64,000 nucleotides of DNA from Nostoc linckia z4 (GTDB lineage: Bacteria > Cyanobacteriota > Cyanobacteriia > Cyanobacteriales > Nostocaceae), in contig NZ_LAHA01000007.1 in the NCBI RefSeq assembly GCF_002608075.1, forward strand, positions 77,263 through 141,262, read 5' to 3'. The position numbers were made by a program, and so were the translations under genes. The stretch's first letter is position 1. Each line of letters begins with the position of its first letter. The notes beneath the pieces were generated by a model. That model was given only the letters and a program-made list of their open reading frames with translations. It was not told the DNA's origin and did not search any database. This document shows, in pieces, positions 1 to 9,289 of this stretch.

Positions 1-1
1 A

Positions 2-379
2 GACCTCAGCCGCGCAGACCTCAGTGGCGCAGACCTCAGTGGCGCAGACCTCAGCGGTGCAGACCTCAGGAGCGCAAACCTCATCAGCGCAGACCTCAGA
101 GGCGCAGATCTCAGCGGCGCAGATCTTAGCGGCACAGACCTCAGGGGCGCAGATCTCAGCGGCACAGACCTCAGGGGCGCAGACCTCAGCGGTGCAGACC
201 TCAGCGGTGCAGACCTCAGCGGCGCATACCTCAGCGGCACAGATTTCAGCGATAAAGTTTTTGGAGATATCCGCTGGGATGAAAATACAAAATGGGATTA
301 TGTCAAAGGGCTGGATACAGCAGGGAATGTGCCAGAAGCCTTAAAACAACAGTTGGGGTTGAGTTTAGAAGAAGTATGA
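2..379 (+). CDS. Pentapeptide-repeat protein, C-terminal part (cut by window start)
   Basis: The frame beginning at base 2 reads as near-perfect pentapeptide repeats of the form A-(D/N)-L-(S/R)-G for about 80 residues ([20 protein letters not shown]). It then leaves the repeat into a short tail rich in D, W and K and stops with TGA at 377-379. Such repeats fold as a right-handed quadrilateral beta-helix, and cyanobacteria encode many of them, mostly without a known role. The 15-bp DNA period is very regular, so copy number can vary by slippage. Another frame is also open (AQTSV repeats), but only the A-D-L-S-G frame matches a known fold. The N-terminus lies outside the window. Confidence 0.85.
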   Translation, partial: DLSRADLSGADLSGADLSGADLRSANLISADLRGADLSGADLSGTDLRGADLSGTDLRGADLSGADLSGADLSGAYLSGTDFSDKVFGDIRWDENTKWDYVKGLDTAGNVPEALKQQLGLSLEEV

Positions 380-691
380 GGAAAGGAGTAGGAGAAAATT
401 ATTCATTACGATTCTTGTTTGTATGCAACACACTGTAGGGACGCACAGCTGTGCGCCCCTACGAATCGGTGTATTTTACTCAATTGATAAAATTTCACCG
501 TCATCATTCGAGTTGCAAACTCGATTTTTCTACTTCCAATGCCAAAAGATGGGCATCTTCCCTTGAACAATCACCAATACTACCTCAAAGCTGGTTCTGA
601 GAATGCTAACTGCACAACAGAGGGCTATGTCCCGCTTGCTAGAGTGTGAGTCGTTCACGTAAAATATAGTGCCATTGTTCCGGCAGTTCTC
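380..691. other. Intergenic region with one GC-rich palindrome
   Basis: No coding signal is seen. At 435-462 lies an almost perfect palindrome centred on CACAGCTGTG inside GTAGGG...CCCTAC. The same element recurs at 6120-6147. The rest is unremarkable AT-rich sequence leading to the LOG-family gene. Confidence 0.6.
435..462. repeat. Palindromic intergenic repeat (GGGCGCACAGCTGTGCGCCC family), copy 1
   Basis: The element is a self-complementary 28-mer with flanks GTAGGG and CCCTAC. It could form a strong hairpin in RNA on either strand. It matches the element at 6120-6147 with only two or three changes, so it is a dispersed repeat and not a gene-specific terminator. Confidence 0.75.
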
Positions 692-1762
692 ATGATATCA
701 TCTGCGTCGTTCGACACGTTAGAGTCTTTACAGGCGGATATCGCTGAATTAATCGTTCGTCTACCGACATTAAAAAATCGGCAATTTATTCAGCAAGCAC
801 TTGCTACTATTGTTCGCCTTGCTGATACTGAAATTGAGCGCCTTGATTGGAAAATCTTGTCGGCTGCGCTGGCAGATATGGAGCGAGGTTTCCAGCTGTT
901 TTATGATTACCGACATGTTCGTAAAGTCACCATTTTTGGTTCTGCTCGTCTCGCAACAGATACACCAGAATACCAAATGGCGCTGGAGTTTGCTCGCTGT
1001 GTAACTAAATTAGGATTTATGGTGATGACCGGTGGCGGCGGCGGAATCATGCAGGCGGGTCACGAAGGTGCAGGACGAGAAAATTCTTTTGGCTTGAATA
1101 TTCAGTTACCCTTTGAACAGGAAGCCAACCCATTTATAGATGGCGATCCTAAGCTAATTCACTTTAAATATTTCTTTACCCGCAAGCTGTTTCTTTTGAA
1201 AGAAAGTGATGCTGTGGCTTTGTTTGCTGGGGGCTTTGGTACTCAAGATGAAGCTTTTGAATGTATGACATTAAGCCAAACTGGTAAATTTGGCCCCGTA
1301 CCTTTGGTTTTAATTGACCACCCCGGTGGTGATTACTGGCGCTCTTGGAGCGAATATATTGATAAGCAATTGGTTCATAAAGGTCTTGTCAGTCCTGACG
1401 ATCCCAGCCTTTACACAGTGACAGACAACTTGGATGTGGCTTGTGATGCCATCACCCGTTTTTACCAGGTTTACCATTCTAGCCGCTACGTTGGCGATCG
1501 ATTAGTCATTCGTCTCAAAACAGATTTATCAGATGCCCAAGTCGAGCAACTGAATACTGAATTTAATGACATTATTATCCAAGGAAGAATTGAAAAAAGT
1601 CAAGCTTTACCCCAAGAAGCTCAAGATGAAACTGTTGAATTACCCCGATTGATTTTGTATTTCAATCAACGAGATTTAGGGCGTTTGTATCAGATGATTG
1701 CAATAATTAATCAGATGGGTACTCCTTCACTGGAAGATGCAGCACATCCCGAAAGAAAGTAA
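692..1762 (+). CDS. LOG-family (lysine-decarboxylase-like) Rossmann protein
   Basis: This is a 356-residue protein. Its central Rossmann domain carries the two LOG-family signatures: GGGGGIMQAGHEGA at about residues 113-126 and GGFGTQDEAFE at about 180-190, the latter corresponding to the usual PGGxGTxxE motif. LOG proteins hydrolyse nucleoside 5'-monophosphates at the N-glycosidic bond (for example cytokinin riboside 5'-phosphates). The PGG proline is Ala here, as in the larger bacterial branch. About 90 extra N-terminal and 90 extra C-terminal residues make it longer than the 180-200-residue minimal LOG enzyme, as in other cyanobacterial members. The exact substrate cannot be read from the sequence. 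It stands alone between long intergenic regions. Confidence 0.85.
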   Translation: MISSASFDTLESLQADIAELIVRLPTLKNRQFIQQALATIVRLADTEIERLDWKILSAALADMERGFQLFYDYRHVRKVTIFGSARLATDTPEYQMALEFARCVTKLGFMVMTGGGGGIMQAGHEGAGRENSFGLNIQLPFEQEANPFIDGDPKLIHFKYFFTRKLFLLKESDAVALFAGGFGTQDEAFECMTLSQTGKFGPVPLVLIDHPGGDYWRSWSEYIDKQLVHKGLVSPDDPSLYTVTDNLDVACDAITRFYQVYHSSRYVGDRLVIRLKTDLSDAQVEQLNTEFNDIIIQGRIEKSQALPQEAQDETVELPRLILYFNQRDLGRLYQMIAIINQMGTPSLEDAAHPERK

Positions 1763-1823
1763 GATTTATGGGTGGATTTTTCCACCCGTACCCCAATATT
1801 TTTGACGCCGTAAAAATAAATAC

Positions 1824-1945
1824 AGGACTTACGCAAGTGTCACAAAAAATAAATTTTTTTTGCTTGTAGTAAGGACTTCAGTCCTTATTAGAGGACTAAA
1901 GTCCTTACTACAAACTTAAAATAATATGCCAGTTGCGTAAGTCCT
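1824..1945. mobile_element. MITE-like element with 13-bp terminal inverted repeats
   Basis: The ends AGGACTTACGCAA and TTGCGTAAGTCCT are perfect inverted repeats 122 bases apart. Inside lies a second palindrome made of AAGGACTTCAGTCCTT and GGACTAAAGTCCTT. It has no coding capacity, so it is a non-autonomous element or remnant. Related AAGGGCTTTAGCC sequence occurs near 40450. Confidence 0.75.
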
Positions 1946-2230
1946 ATAAATAAAAAGGTTCAGGATTAAACAATCAAAAGTAAATCTGAATTCTGTTAAT
2001 GCAGCGGGGCATAGCCCATTCTGAATTCTGACTCCTATTTTATAATCTTACCTCTATATTTATTTGTTTTATTTTAAGTAAATATAGGACTCCTATTTGA
2101 TTTTTGAACAAGATTCAGTACACATCTATACCCTTCTTTTCTGTTCCCTGTTCCCTATTCCCTGTTCCCTACCTACGCAGATAATTTCAGGAATCAAATC
2201 GGATTACTATAGTCATGATTAAATCTAAGA

Positions 2231-2318
2231 TGTCATTGCGAGCGAAGCGAAGCAATCGCAAAGTCTCTGGGATTGCTTCGCTTCGCTCTCTACGAGACGC
2301 TACGCGAACGCAATGACA
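2231..2318. repeat. Long imperfect palindrome (TGTCATTGCGAGCGAAGCGA family)
   Basis: The left arm starts TGTCATTGCGAGCGAAGCGA and the right arm ends in its complement CGCAATGACA. Central GAAGCGAAGCAATC and GATTGCTTCGCTTC also pair. This is a dispersed cyanobacterial intergenic repeat with hairpin potential. Confidence 0.7.
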
Positions 2319-2904
2319 GAACATATTATATTTATTTATGTCCATCTACTTATCAAAATTTTCGTGATTTATTTAGTACTTTCAATCTATTTTGACTTGA
2401 ATATAATATTATTAAAAACAAAATTAAAAATTAAGCATTATATCATTGAATTATTTATGATTTGTGGCTGAATAAATGATTTTAATTTGACCACCAAATC
2501 GTTTGTAAAAAAAAATAACGAATTGGTGATTTTATAGCTAATACCAATTCTGTATGAAGATGCGCCAAACTATATGCAAAACAAACCGCAAAGGGCGCAT
2601 TCGCGCAGCGTCTCGTCAGAGAAGGACACAAAGAAAGAAAGAAAATTAGGCGCACGCTCACAAAGAAATGGTATAAGTTATCCCATTGAAAATATGAATT
2701 TACATATCTAATGAAAAGTTAAATCAGAGGGCAGACGATCGCTAAAAATTCCCAATCATGCCCACAGCTTTTTAATTGGTGCAGCTTGTTCTGATGAATG
2801 GCGATCGCAATTCAAAGAACTAGAAAAAAATCACTGTGAAAATTAATCGAAAAAATGATTCAATATGGCAATGCAATTCGCTCTATCTACTTTATACTGG
2901 CTTT

Positions 2905-2938
2905 CAAGAGACGTGACTCTTGTAGTTCGTCTTTTTTT
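2905..2938 (+). terminator. Hairpin plus T-run, possible terminator of an unannotated RNA
   Basis: CAAGAG and CTCTTG form a 6-bp stem with a 6-base loop, followed after 9 bases by seven T. No gene ends just upstream on this strand, so if real it would close a small RNA or a transcript from the repeat region. The 9-base gap before the T-run weakens the call. Confidence 0.3.
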
Positions 2939-3094
2939 GGTAAAAAGTGTAACGAAAATCAAGTAATTAAACTTACTTCCCCATGAAAAAAACACCAGTT
3001 ATGATGACTCAATCCCGAACGCGATAAAAAAACGTGTATATTAGCACAGTAAATAATACATTAACATCCTAAAACCGACATAGAGGAATAAAAT

Positions 3095-4417
3095 ATGCTG
3101 GAAATACTGGGTTCTGGTTTGGTGTCACTTTGGCTAGAAATGGCTGGGGTACACATCAAGCCTCTAGATGCCTTAGATGCATTGGCTTGGCAAAGTAGCC
3201 CCGGCTTAGTTCTCGCCCCCGATCCAAATCCAGCTGGGGCAACTACAGTACAGGCATATCTCAAGGAATTAATCACAGCCAAGGTGGTAGGACAAAATCT
3301 GGCTGAAAGTCAGGGCATTTGGATGCAGTCAGGGCCGATGCTCATGGCAAATCATCAAGGCACAACACCTCTACCAGCAGCTTCTTTAACTAAAATTGCC
3401 ACTTCATTAGTTTCTTTGAAAACCTGGGGGCCAGACCACCAATTTGATACTTTGGTAAGTGTCACTGGGCCAATGGTAAATGGCGTTGTGCAAGGCGATT
3501 TGGTAATTACTGGTGGCGGCGATCCGATGTTTGTTTGGGAAGAAGCGATCGCCCTTGGTAATACTCTCAATAAAATGGGTATCAAGCAAGTAAAAGGAAA
3601 TTTGGTCATTACTGGCAATTTCGCCATGAATTTCCAACGTCAGCCGATGCTGGCGGGTCTCATACTCAAGCAAACACTCAATTCTGCCACTTGGGGTCGC
3701 CCCGCTAATTACATATATTCCATCATGCCCAAGGGAACCCCCAAGCCGAAAGTCGTAATTGCCGGTGCTGTGAAATTTGAAGCACAACCAAACCCCCGAC
3801 AAACTTTGTTGGTGCGTCATCGTTCGTTACCTCTAAAGCAATTGATTAAGGAAATGAACGTTTATAGCAACAATGAAATGGCAGAGATGTTGGCAGAGTC
3901 AGTGGGAGGAGCTGCTGTAGTACAATCAACTGCTGCTTATCTTGCCAGAGTACCGCAATCGGAAATTCAGTTAATCAATGGTTCTGGACTGGGGACAGAA
4001 AATCGCATTTCTCCAAGAGCTGCTTGTTCTATGCTCATGGCCATTCAACAGCAAGCAAGCGCCCATCAACTAAATCTCGCTGACTTATTTCCCATGTCTG
4101 GATTCGATCGCCGGGGCACACTCCACTCTAGACACCTCCCCTCTGCTACTGTAATTAAAACAGGCACTCTCCGCGATGTCAGCGCTTTAGCCGGAGTCAT
4201 GCCCACCCGCGATCGCGGTTTGGTTTGGTTTGCCATCATCAACCGTGGTACAAATGTCTGGAGTTTACGTACTGAACAAGACCAACTTTTGCAACGTGTT
4301 GTCCAACAATTACAAGTACCTGCAAGCGTTCCCACTGCCCTCACTCCCCATTCAGCCATCAACTCTTTACCCCAGCTAGGTGCAACCACTCGCAACGAAA
4401 TTTTATTCCCCGGTTAG
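3095..4417 (+). CDS. dacB: D-alanyl-D-alanine carboxypeptidase / PBP4-type (peptidase S13)
   Basis: This 440-residue penicillin-binding protein has the three active-site motifs in order: SLTK at about residues 97-100 (acylating serine and lysine), SNN near 265 (YSNNEMAE), and KTG near 355 (VIKTGTLRD). The insert between the first two motifs fits the S13 (DacB/PBP4) family, which trims or cleaves D-Ala-D-Ala cross-links in periplasmic peptidoglycan. GGGDP in the insert is also typical. The N-terminus has a hydrophobic start but no clear cleavable signal peptide. GAGGAATAAAAT lies just before the ATG. It is alone, and the HtrA protease follows on the same strand after 460 bases. Confidence 0.9.
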   Translation: MLEILGSGLVSLWLEMAGVHIKPLDALDALAWQSSPGLVLAPDPNPAGATTVQAYLKELITAKVVGQNLAESQGIWMQSGPMLMANHQGTTPLPAASLTKIATSLVSLKTWGPDHQFDTLVSVTGPMVNGVVQGDLVITGGGDPMFVWEEAIALGNTLNKMGIKQVKGNLVITGNFAMNFQRQPMLAGLILKQTLNSATWGRPANYIYSIMPKGTPKPKVVIAGAVKFEAQPNPRQTLLVRHRSLPLKQLIKEMNVYSNNEMAEMLAESVGGAAVVQSTAAYLARVPQSEIQLINGSGLGTENRISPRAACSMLMAIQQQASAHQLNLADLFPMSGFDRRGTLHSRHLPSATVIKTGTLRDVSALAGVMPTRDRGLVWFAIINRGTNVWSLRTEQDQLLQRVVQQLQVPASVPTALTPHSAINSLPQLGATTRNEILFPG

Positions 4418-4880
4418 TTTATTTTTAATTGAGCCACCATTTCAGAGAAGATTGTTAATTGTTGACGGTTGACTGTTCGCTGTGAACGGTCAACCCCAAA
4501 ACCGGAATCATTTCTTTTTTGCAGCTCCTGAGAGGAGATTCCTGGGTAAAAACCAATACGCTTCGGTTAAGAAAGATCCTCTGTGAAGGTAAGGGAACAG
4601 GGAACGGGAAACAGGGGAAAGAAAAAACAGGCTTATCTCAGCTGTATTGGGGTAAAAACCGAACTTGTAAAGTGTAAATCCCCATAATAGCTTTTGGGGT
4701 AAATTTTCCATTAATTTGATTAGAGAACTCCAAAAATAAACAACAACTAAAAGTAGTTGATTGTTGACCGTTAACTGCGAACCGTCAACGGTCAACAATC
4801 GCAATAAATTTGTAAAAATAATTGTAAATAGATTTTTTACGACTAAGTAACAATTGAGCCTCTAAGTTTAGGTTGTGATT
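4418..4880. repeat. Intergenic region with two GTTGAC-type repeat clusters
   Basis: Two clusters (about 4452-4494 and 4755-4800) are made of TTGACGGTTGACTGTT-like units, each arranged as a loose inverted repeat. The same family occurs near 10090, 25883, 54940 and 57583. No gene is seen. Confidence 0.6.
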
Positions 4881-6095
4881 ATGCGATTTCCCAAATTACC
4901 CAGGTCTATGCGTCAATTCGGCACTCATGTATTAGCGATCGCGCTAGGAGTTGTACTCACAATCAGCACATTACAGGTGTTGCCCTCCCAAGCCGAACCT
5001 GCCCCCATTGCTCCCAGTGTGGATAGTCCAGAAATCATTGCCCAACGACAATCACCAGCAACTTCCGCCATTGGTAGCAATAGCTTTGTTACCGCAGCAG
5101 TTAATCGTGTGGGCACAGCAGTAGTCCGTATTGATACTGAACGTACAATTACTCGCCGCATCGATCCATTTTTACAAGACCCCTTTTTCCGGCGCTTTTT
5201 TGGCGATGGTTTACCCCAACAAATGCCTTCTGAACAGCTGCGGGGTTTGGGTTCGGGTTTCATTATTGACAAGAGTGGGTTAGTTTTGACTAATGCTCAC
5301 GTGGTGGATAAAGCTGATAAGGTAACAGTCCGGCTCAAAGATGGCCGCACCTTTGAGGGCAAAGTCCAAGGAATTGATGAAGTTACAGATTTAGCTGTAG
5401 TCAAGATTAACGCAGGTAACAATTTACCAGTAGCGCCCCTTGGTTCTTCGAGTAACGTACAAGTGGGAGACTGGGCGATCGCAGTTGGCAATCCTTTGGG
5501 ATTTGATAACACTGTTACTTTGGGAATTGTCAGCACCCTCAAACGTTCCAGCGCCCAAGTGGGTATTAGTGACAAGCGTTTAGACTTTATTCAAACAGAC
5601 GCCGCCATTAACCCCGGTAACTCTGGCGGGCCGTTGTTAAATGAACGAGGGGAAGTAATTGGTATCAACACCGCCATTCGTCCTGATGCAATGGGTATTG
5701 GCTTTGCTATTCCCATTGATAAAGCCAAAGCCATAGCCTCTGCACTGCAAAGAGATGGCAAAGTTGCTCACCCCTATTTAGGTGTGCAAATGGTCACCTT
5801 GACACCCGAACTTGCCAAGCAAAATAACAACGATCCCAATTCTCCCATTCAGATACCAGAAATTAATGGTGTTTTTGTTATGCAAGTTGTTCCCAATTCT
5901 CCAGCCGCATCTGCGGGTATTCGACGGGGGGATATAATTGTTCAAGTCGATGGAAAACCAATTACCAGCGCTGAACAATTACAGAATCTTGTAGAAGACA
6001 GTCGCCTTGGACAAGTATTACAAGTCAAGGTACAACGGGGTAATCAGACACAGCAAATTTCAATCCGCACAGGTGAATTGCAAAACGCTTCTTAA
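4881..6095 (+). CDS. HtrA/Deg-family serine endoprotease with PDZ domain
   Basis: This secreted trypsin-fold protease has the catalytic triad visible as TNAHVVD (His), TDLAVVKI (Asp) and GNSGGPLL (Ser). One C-terminal PDZ domain follows (about residues 290-395, GVFVMQVVPNSPAASAGIRRG). A hydrophobic segment at residues 15-35 acts as signal peptide or anchor, so it works in the periplasm, lumen or plasma membrane. One PDZ domain and the length fit the cyanobacterial HhoA/HhoB/HtrA group; which member cannot be decided by eye. An in-frame GTG at 4875 would add two residues. The ATG at 4881 is preferred because AGG then sits at normal spacing. Confidence 0.9.
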   Translation: MRFPKLPRSMRQFGTHVLAIALGVVLTISTLQVLPSQAEPAPIAPSVDSPEIIAQRQSPATSAIGSNSFVTAAVNRVGTAVVRIDTERTITRRIDPFLQDPFFRRFFGDGLPQQMPSEQLRGLGSGFIIDKSGLVLTNAHVVDKADKVTVRLKDGRTFEGKVQGIDEVTDLAVVKINAGNNLPVAPLGSSSNVQVGDWAIAVGNPLGFDNTVTLGIVSTLKRSSAQVGISDKRLDFIQTDAAINPGNSGGPLLNERGEVIGINTAIRPDAMGIGFAIPIDKAKAIASALQRDGKVAHPYLGVQMVTLTPELAKQNNNDPNSPIQIPEINGVFVMQVVPNSPAASAGIRRGDIIVQVDGKPITSAEQLQNLVEDSRLGQVLQVKVQRGNQTQQISIRTGELQNAS

Positions 6096-6119
6096 TTGCA
6101 ACATAGCCGATTGATTATC

Positions 6120-6147
6120 GTAGGGGCGCACAGCTGTGCGCCCTTAC
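6120..6147. repeat. Palindromic intergenic repeat (GGGCGCACAGCTGTGCGCCC family), copy 2
   Basis: This is the second copy of the palindrome at 435-462. It lies between the protease stop and the methyltransferase start, where it could act as a hairpin in the transcript. Confidence 0.75.
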
Positions 6148-6184
6148 AGCATTTTTGTTGTATCAAATTTAAGTTAGAAAAATT

Positions 6185-6979
6185 ATGTTTATTTTACAAG
6201 AGGCGATCGCTTGTCCTCTTTGTCATCAATCTTTAGCCGCCACACCACAGCACTGTGATACTTGCCACAATTACTTCCAAAAGGAACTCCAAAAAACTCC
6301 TTCATCGTTGATGGATTTAACCCCAGAAGCCGCACACCAACAGATAAAAGGCAATGCCATTCAAGCAAAACCTTTACGCACACAATTATTCCGTTCTCCT
6401 ATAATTTCTTTTTTTTATGAACGCGTCCTACCACCAATTTGGGCAGCAGGACTGCGTAACCCTGGTGGTATTGATGTAGAGTTCGCCCAATGTACACAAT
6501 TCTTTGGTGAAAACCCTGGAATCGTAGCAGATATTAGTTGCGGTACGGGTATTATGGCGCGACGCCTAGCACTGACAGGGAAGTGCAAACAAATCCTCGC
6601 TGTAGATTATTCGGAGGCAATGCTGTCACAGTTACAACAACAAATGAAATTAGATGGCATTTCATCCTCTGAAATCATAGTCATTCGTGGCGATGTTGAA
6701 GCACTACCTTTGGCGTCAGATTCCATAGATGCAATTTACGCTGGAGCCGCAATGCATTGCTGGCCTAATGCGGAAGAAGGAATTCACAACATTTACCGAG
6801 TGTTGCGTAGGGGTGGCAAATTGTTTGCGACTACTTTTCTCAAGCCATTTCCTAGCATTGTTTTTCGATTCTTTTCTGTAGACGAACTACGACATATTTT
6901 ACTGAGGGCAGGCTTTAATTCCGAATACGTGCAGATAGAAGCTCGCGGACTTTATGCAATCATCCGATGTATTAAGTAA
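6185..6979 (+). CDS. SAM-dependent methyltransferase with N-terminal zinc-ribbon-like segment
   Basis: The 264-residue protein starts with two Cys pairs, CPLC and CDTC (residues 11-30), looking like a small zinc knuckle. A class I methyltransferase domain follows, with motif I VADISCGTGIMARRL, an acidic post-I residue in AVDYSEAM, and a motif IV region IYAGAAMHCWPN. The architecture resembles RlmA-type and UbiE/COQ5-like enzymes. The substrate is unknown. ATG 6185 follows directly after a weak purine stretch (TTAGAAAAATT). Confidence 0.8.
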   Translation: MFILQEAIACPLCHQSLAATPQHCDTCHNYFQKELQKTPSSLMDLTPEAAHQQIKGNAIQAKPLRTQLFRSPIISFFYERVLPPIWAAGLRNPGGIDVEFAQCTQFFGENPGIVADISCGTGIMARRLALTGKCKQILAVDYSEAMLSQLQQQMKLDGISSSEIIVIRGDVEALPLASDSIDAIYAGAAMHCWPNAEEGIHNIYRVLRRGGKLFATTFLKPFPSIVFRFFSVDELRHILLRAGFNSEYVQIEARGLYAIIRCIK

Positions 6980-7021
6980 TTCCTTATGATTTGTCCTTTT
7001 TGGCATCAGGAATTTGAGTTA

Positions 7022-7684
7022 TTAAATATGAGAGCTATGTCTAAGGACAAGCCGCTCCGCGTCTAGGCAATTATAATACTTACAGAAAATAGCAGAAATC
7101 AATTGCATTCGTGCAGGGTCTAATTTTAGAGTAGTTAATAGCCGCAAACATTCTGCTTTTACTTGCGGGCGTTCTTGCGGTGAAATATTCATTTTTGCCA
7201 TTAATGCTGCTGCAACTGGGTTTTGTTGGGTTAAATAATCTCGCCAACTAATTCTGTTTAATTGAATTCCTGCAAATTCAAACTTTAGTACATCTAAATT
7301 AGGAAACGTAATGCTGTGTATTTTTGGTTCTGGTCTGAGTGGTTCATCAAAAGAGAAAATTACTACGGGATAAATTGGTAAATCGTATTTTTCGTAAAGT
7401 CTGGCAAAGTATTTAAACATTCGTTTAGTGAAATCTTGCTGTGTATAAGATTGAGATTCCACATGAATTAAGAAAAAAGTATCTTTTTCTTGATATTTGA
7501 CTTTTGCAAGTAAATCTATAATTTTTTTATCTCCGGCAGTCACATCGACAAGTACTTCCTCTGGTAAAAATTGAATGGAGTTTTTATCTATATCACAGGC
7601 AATATCAGGAAGAAATAGCTCGATGAATTCAGTAAAAAATGTAGAAATTAATTCTTTAAATAAGCGGTCACGATCGATAGTCAT
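7022..7684 (-). CDS. Rpn/PD-(D/E)XK-type nuclease family protein, C-terminus probably truncated
   Basis: From Met at 7684 (MTIDRDRLFKEL) the protein matches the Rpn/putative-transposase nuclease family common in cyanobacteria. An LPEEVLVDV/DLLAKVKY core with HVESQSY and RMFKYFARLYEKY follows; the D...E-x-Q triad is the PD-(D/E)XK signature. The frame is open upstream to 7831, but those 49 residues do not look like family sequence. Rpn proteins usually continue for about 40-60 residues beyond the PARMQLIS segment. Here the end becomes unlike the family after LISAIF and stops inside repeat-like DNA (GCCGCTCCGCGTCTAGGC). I infer a 3' truncation. Confidence 0.7.
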   Translation of the reverse strand: MTIDRDRLFKELISTFFTEFIELFLPDIACDIDKNSIQFLPEEVLVDVTAGDKKIIDLLAKVKYQEKDTFFLIHVESQSYTQQDFTKRMFKYFARLYEKYDLPIYPVVIFSFDEPLRPEPKIHSITFPNLDVLKFEFAGIQLNRISWRDYLTQQNPVAAALMAKMNISPQERPQVKAECLRLLTTLKLDPARMQLISAIFCKYYNCLDAERLVLRHSSHI

Positions 7685-7936
7685 AATTTCTTCAATATAA
7701 CTTTTGATTATGCTATCATTAGAGGGTAATTGACCGCCGTAGGTATTAGCTAAATAAACTATCTTAGTGGACAAAATCCATTCCCAAACAGTAAGTGCTA
7801 TCTTCGTGAAATAAATCTTTGACACGAACAATTAGAGACGCGATTTATGGCGTCTTAAAAAAACAATTATCTACACCAATCACTACTGTTGATTAACCCC
7901 TGCCTTTTTTCAAGACACTCTACCAACAACTTTCAA

Positions 7937-8839
7937 TCATTTACCAACAACCACTACTAGACCTTCATGAGCTAGCGATGCTTCAGGAAAAGCAGATTTG
8001 ACATAGGCTTGAACTTTGTCTAGAAAATCATCATGGTCATCTGGGTGGTGATGAGAAATCACTAATCGTCTAACGCCACCATCTAGAGCCACATTGACTG
8101 CAACTTGCCAAAGTAAATCAGCAGAGTCATGGTCGTGAGATGTTGGCGGAGTGTAGGTAGCATTGGCAATCAACAAGTCAACACCTCGAACAAACTCTAA
8201 AATTCGCTCTCGTTCTACTTGGTCTGCATTTTGGTGCAAATCTGTGACGTAGGCAACACTATATTCCTGCCAACTCACTCGGTAGCCCATTGAACGCTGA
8301 GTTTGATTGATTAATGCAGTTGTAATAATCACATCATCTAGCTTCAGGTCGCTATCTGGAGTGAGATTGTAAAACTGTAATTCCGACTGCATTACCTGTA
8401 AAGGGTAAGGAAAGTGCGGCTGGAGCATCTGGTCGCACAGACATTGTTTAATTGAGGCACTATTTGAGGCAGCTGTGCCGTAAATATGGAAGCAATTTTC
8501 AGGAATAAATGCGGGAGCAAAAAAGGGAAAACCTTGAATGCGGTTAGATTGGGAATTGGTAAAAAATAAATGTGCTTCTAGTGGTTCTTGTACTTCTTGC
8601 CAAGTTTTACCAAGTATCCGTAAGCCAGTACCGCCATCAAAAATCAAGCGTTTTCCGGCTACATGCATTTCTACACAAGCAGTATTACCACCATAACGAC
8701 TGGTGTTTTCGCTGGGAGTGGGAATCAAACCCCTGACACCCCAGAACTTTACTAGAAACTGACCTGCTGGACTATTGAGCAAGCTAGTTGATTTTTGAGG
8801 TATGTAACTCTCGGAACCCGACAACTCAAAATTAGACAT
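7937..8839 (-). CDS. Metallo-beta-lactamase-fold protein lacking the HxHxDH metal motif
   Basis: The 300-residue protein keeps the framework of a known metal-dependent hydrolase family: FWGVRG near the start, SRYGGNTACVEM, FDGGTGLR, IQGFPFFAPAF, YVTDLHQN, DLLIANATYTP, and VRRLVISHHHPDDHDDF at the end. Where family members have HTHWDH just before IQGFPFF, this one reads TNSQSNR, so the first metal-binding cluster is gone. It may be a binding protein rather than a hydrolase. It lies 11 bases upstream of nothing coding on its own strand but 11 bases downstream of panD, so the two are probably co-transcribed. Confidence 0.8.
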   Translation of the reverse strand: MSNFELSGSESYIPQKSTSLLNSPAGQFLVKFWGVRGLIPTPSENTSRYGGNTACVEMHVAGKRLIFDGGTGLRILGKTWQEVQEPLEAHLFFTNSQSNRIQGFPFFAPAFIPENCFHIYGTAASNSASIKQCLCDQMLQPHFPYPLQVMQSELQFYNLTPDSDLKLDDVIITTALINQTQRSMGYRVSWQEYSVAYVTDLHQNADQVERERILEFVRGVDLLIANATYTPPTSHDHDSADLLWQVAVNVALDGGVRRLVISHHHPDDHDDFLDKVQAYVKSAFPEASLAHEGLVVVVGK

Positions 8840-8850
8840 TTTTTTTGAAA

Positions 8851-9234
8851 TTAGACCTTACTGAGCAGGTCATCATAGCGCCGCACTTCTAAGAGCCTGT
8901 TGTTTTCGTCCACAATGACTACTGTAGGTGAGTAGCTTTTTAACTCCTCTGGAGTGAACTGCCCGTAAGTCATTATAATCAAGCGATCGCCAATAATGCC
9001 TAGACGTGCCGCAGCCCCATTTAACTCAATGATTCCTGAATTAGCTGGAGCCGGGATTGCATAAGTAATAAAGCGCTCGCCATTGGCATTATTCACCACT
9101 TGCACTTGCTCATAGGGTAAGATGCCAGCTTTTTCTAGTAGGATGCGATCGATACTGATACTACCCACATAGTTAATATTCGCCCCAGTAAGGGTGCAGT
9201 TATGAATTTTTGCCAAAAGGAGAGTGCGCTGCAT
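8851..9234 (-). CDS. panD: Aspartate 1-decarboxylase precursor
   Basis: The 127-residue protein matches PanD along its length. It makes beta-alanine from L-aspartate for pantothenate and CoA. The self-cleavage site is visible as Gly-Ser in NYVGSISID (residues 24-25); the Ser becomes the pyruvoyl cofactor. [18 protein letters not shown] is the usual N-terminus. The [11 protein letters not shown] and NGAAARLG blocks that build the active site are intact. The degenerate metallo-beta-lactamase-fold gene follows after 11 bases. Confidence 0.95.
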   Translation of the reverse strand: MQRTLLLAKIHNCTLTGANINYVGSISIDRILLEKAGILPYEQVQVVNNANGERFITYAIPAPANSGIIELNGAAARLGIIGDRLIIMTYGQFTPEELKSYSPTVVIVDENNRLLEVRRYDDLLSKV

Positions 9235-9289
9235 TTTGATTTGGGGTTAGTGGCAGTTTTGCGATCTGTAACAAGCGAAAGTTATCAAA

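Larger units (their letters stand above)
1763..3094. other. 1.3-kb non-coding region with repeats
   Basis: No convincing coding frame is present. It holds a small inverted-repeat element at 1824-1945, an imperfect palindrome at 2231-2318, fragments of the CGAGACGCTACGCG repeat family near 2295 and 2600, and a hairpin followed by a T-run at 2905-2938. The last 200 bases are AT-rich and probably contain the promoter of the carboxypeptidase gene. Confidence 0.6.

Noticed and set aside
24..344. AQTS-repeat reading frame at the window start
   Set aside because: It is another frame of the pentapeptide-repeat gene; the A-D-L-S-G frame has the known fold pattern and a sensible C-terminus.
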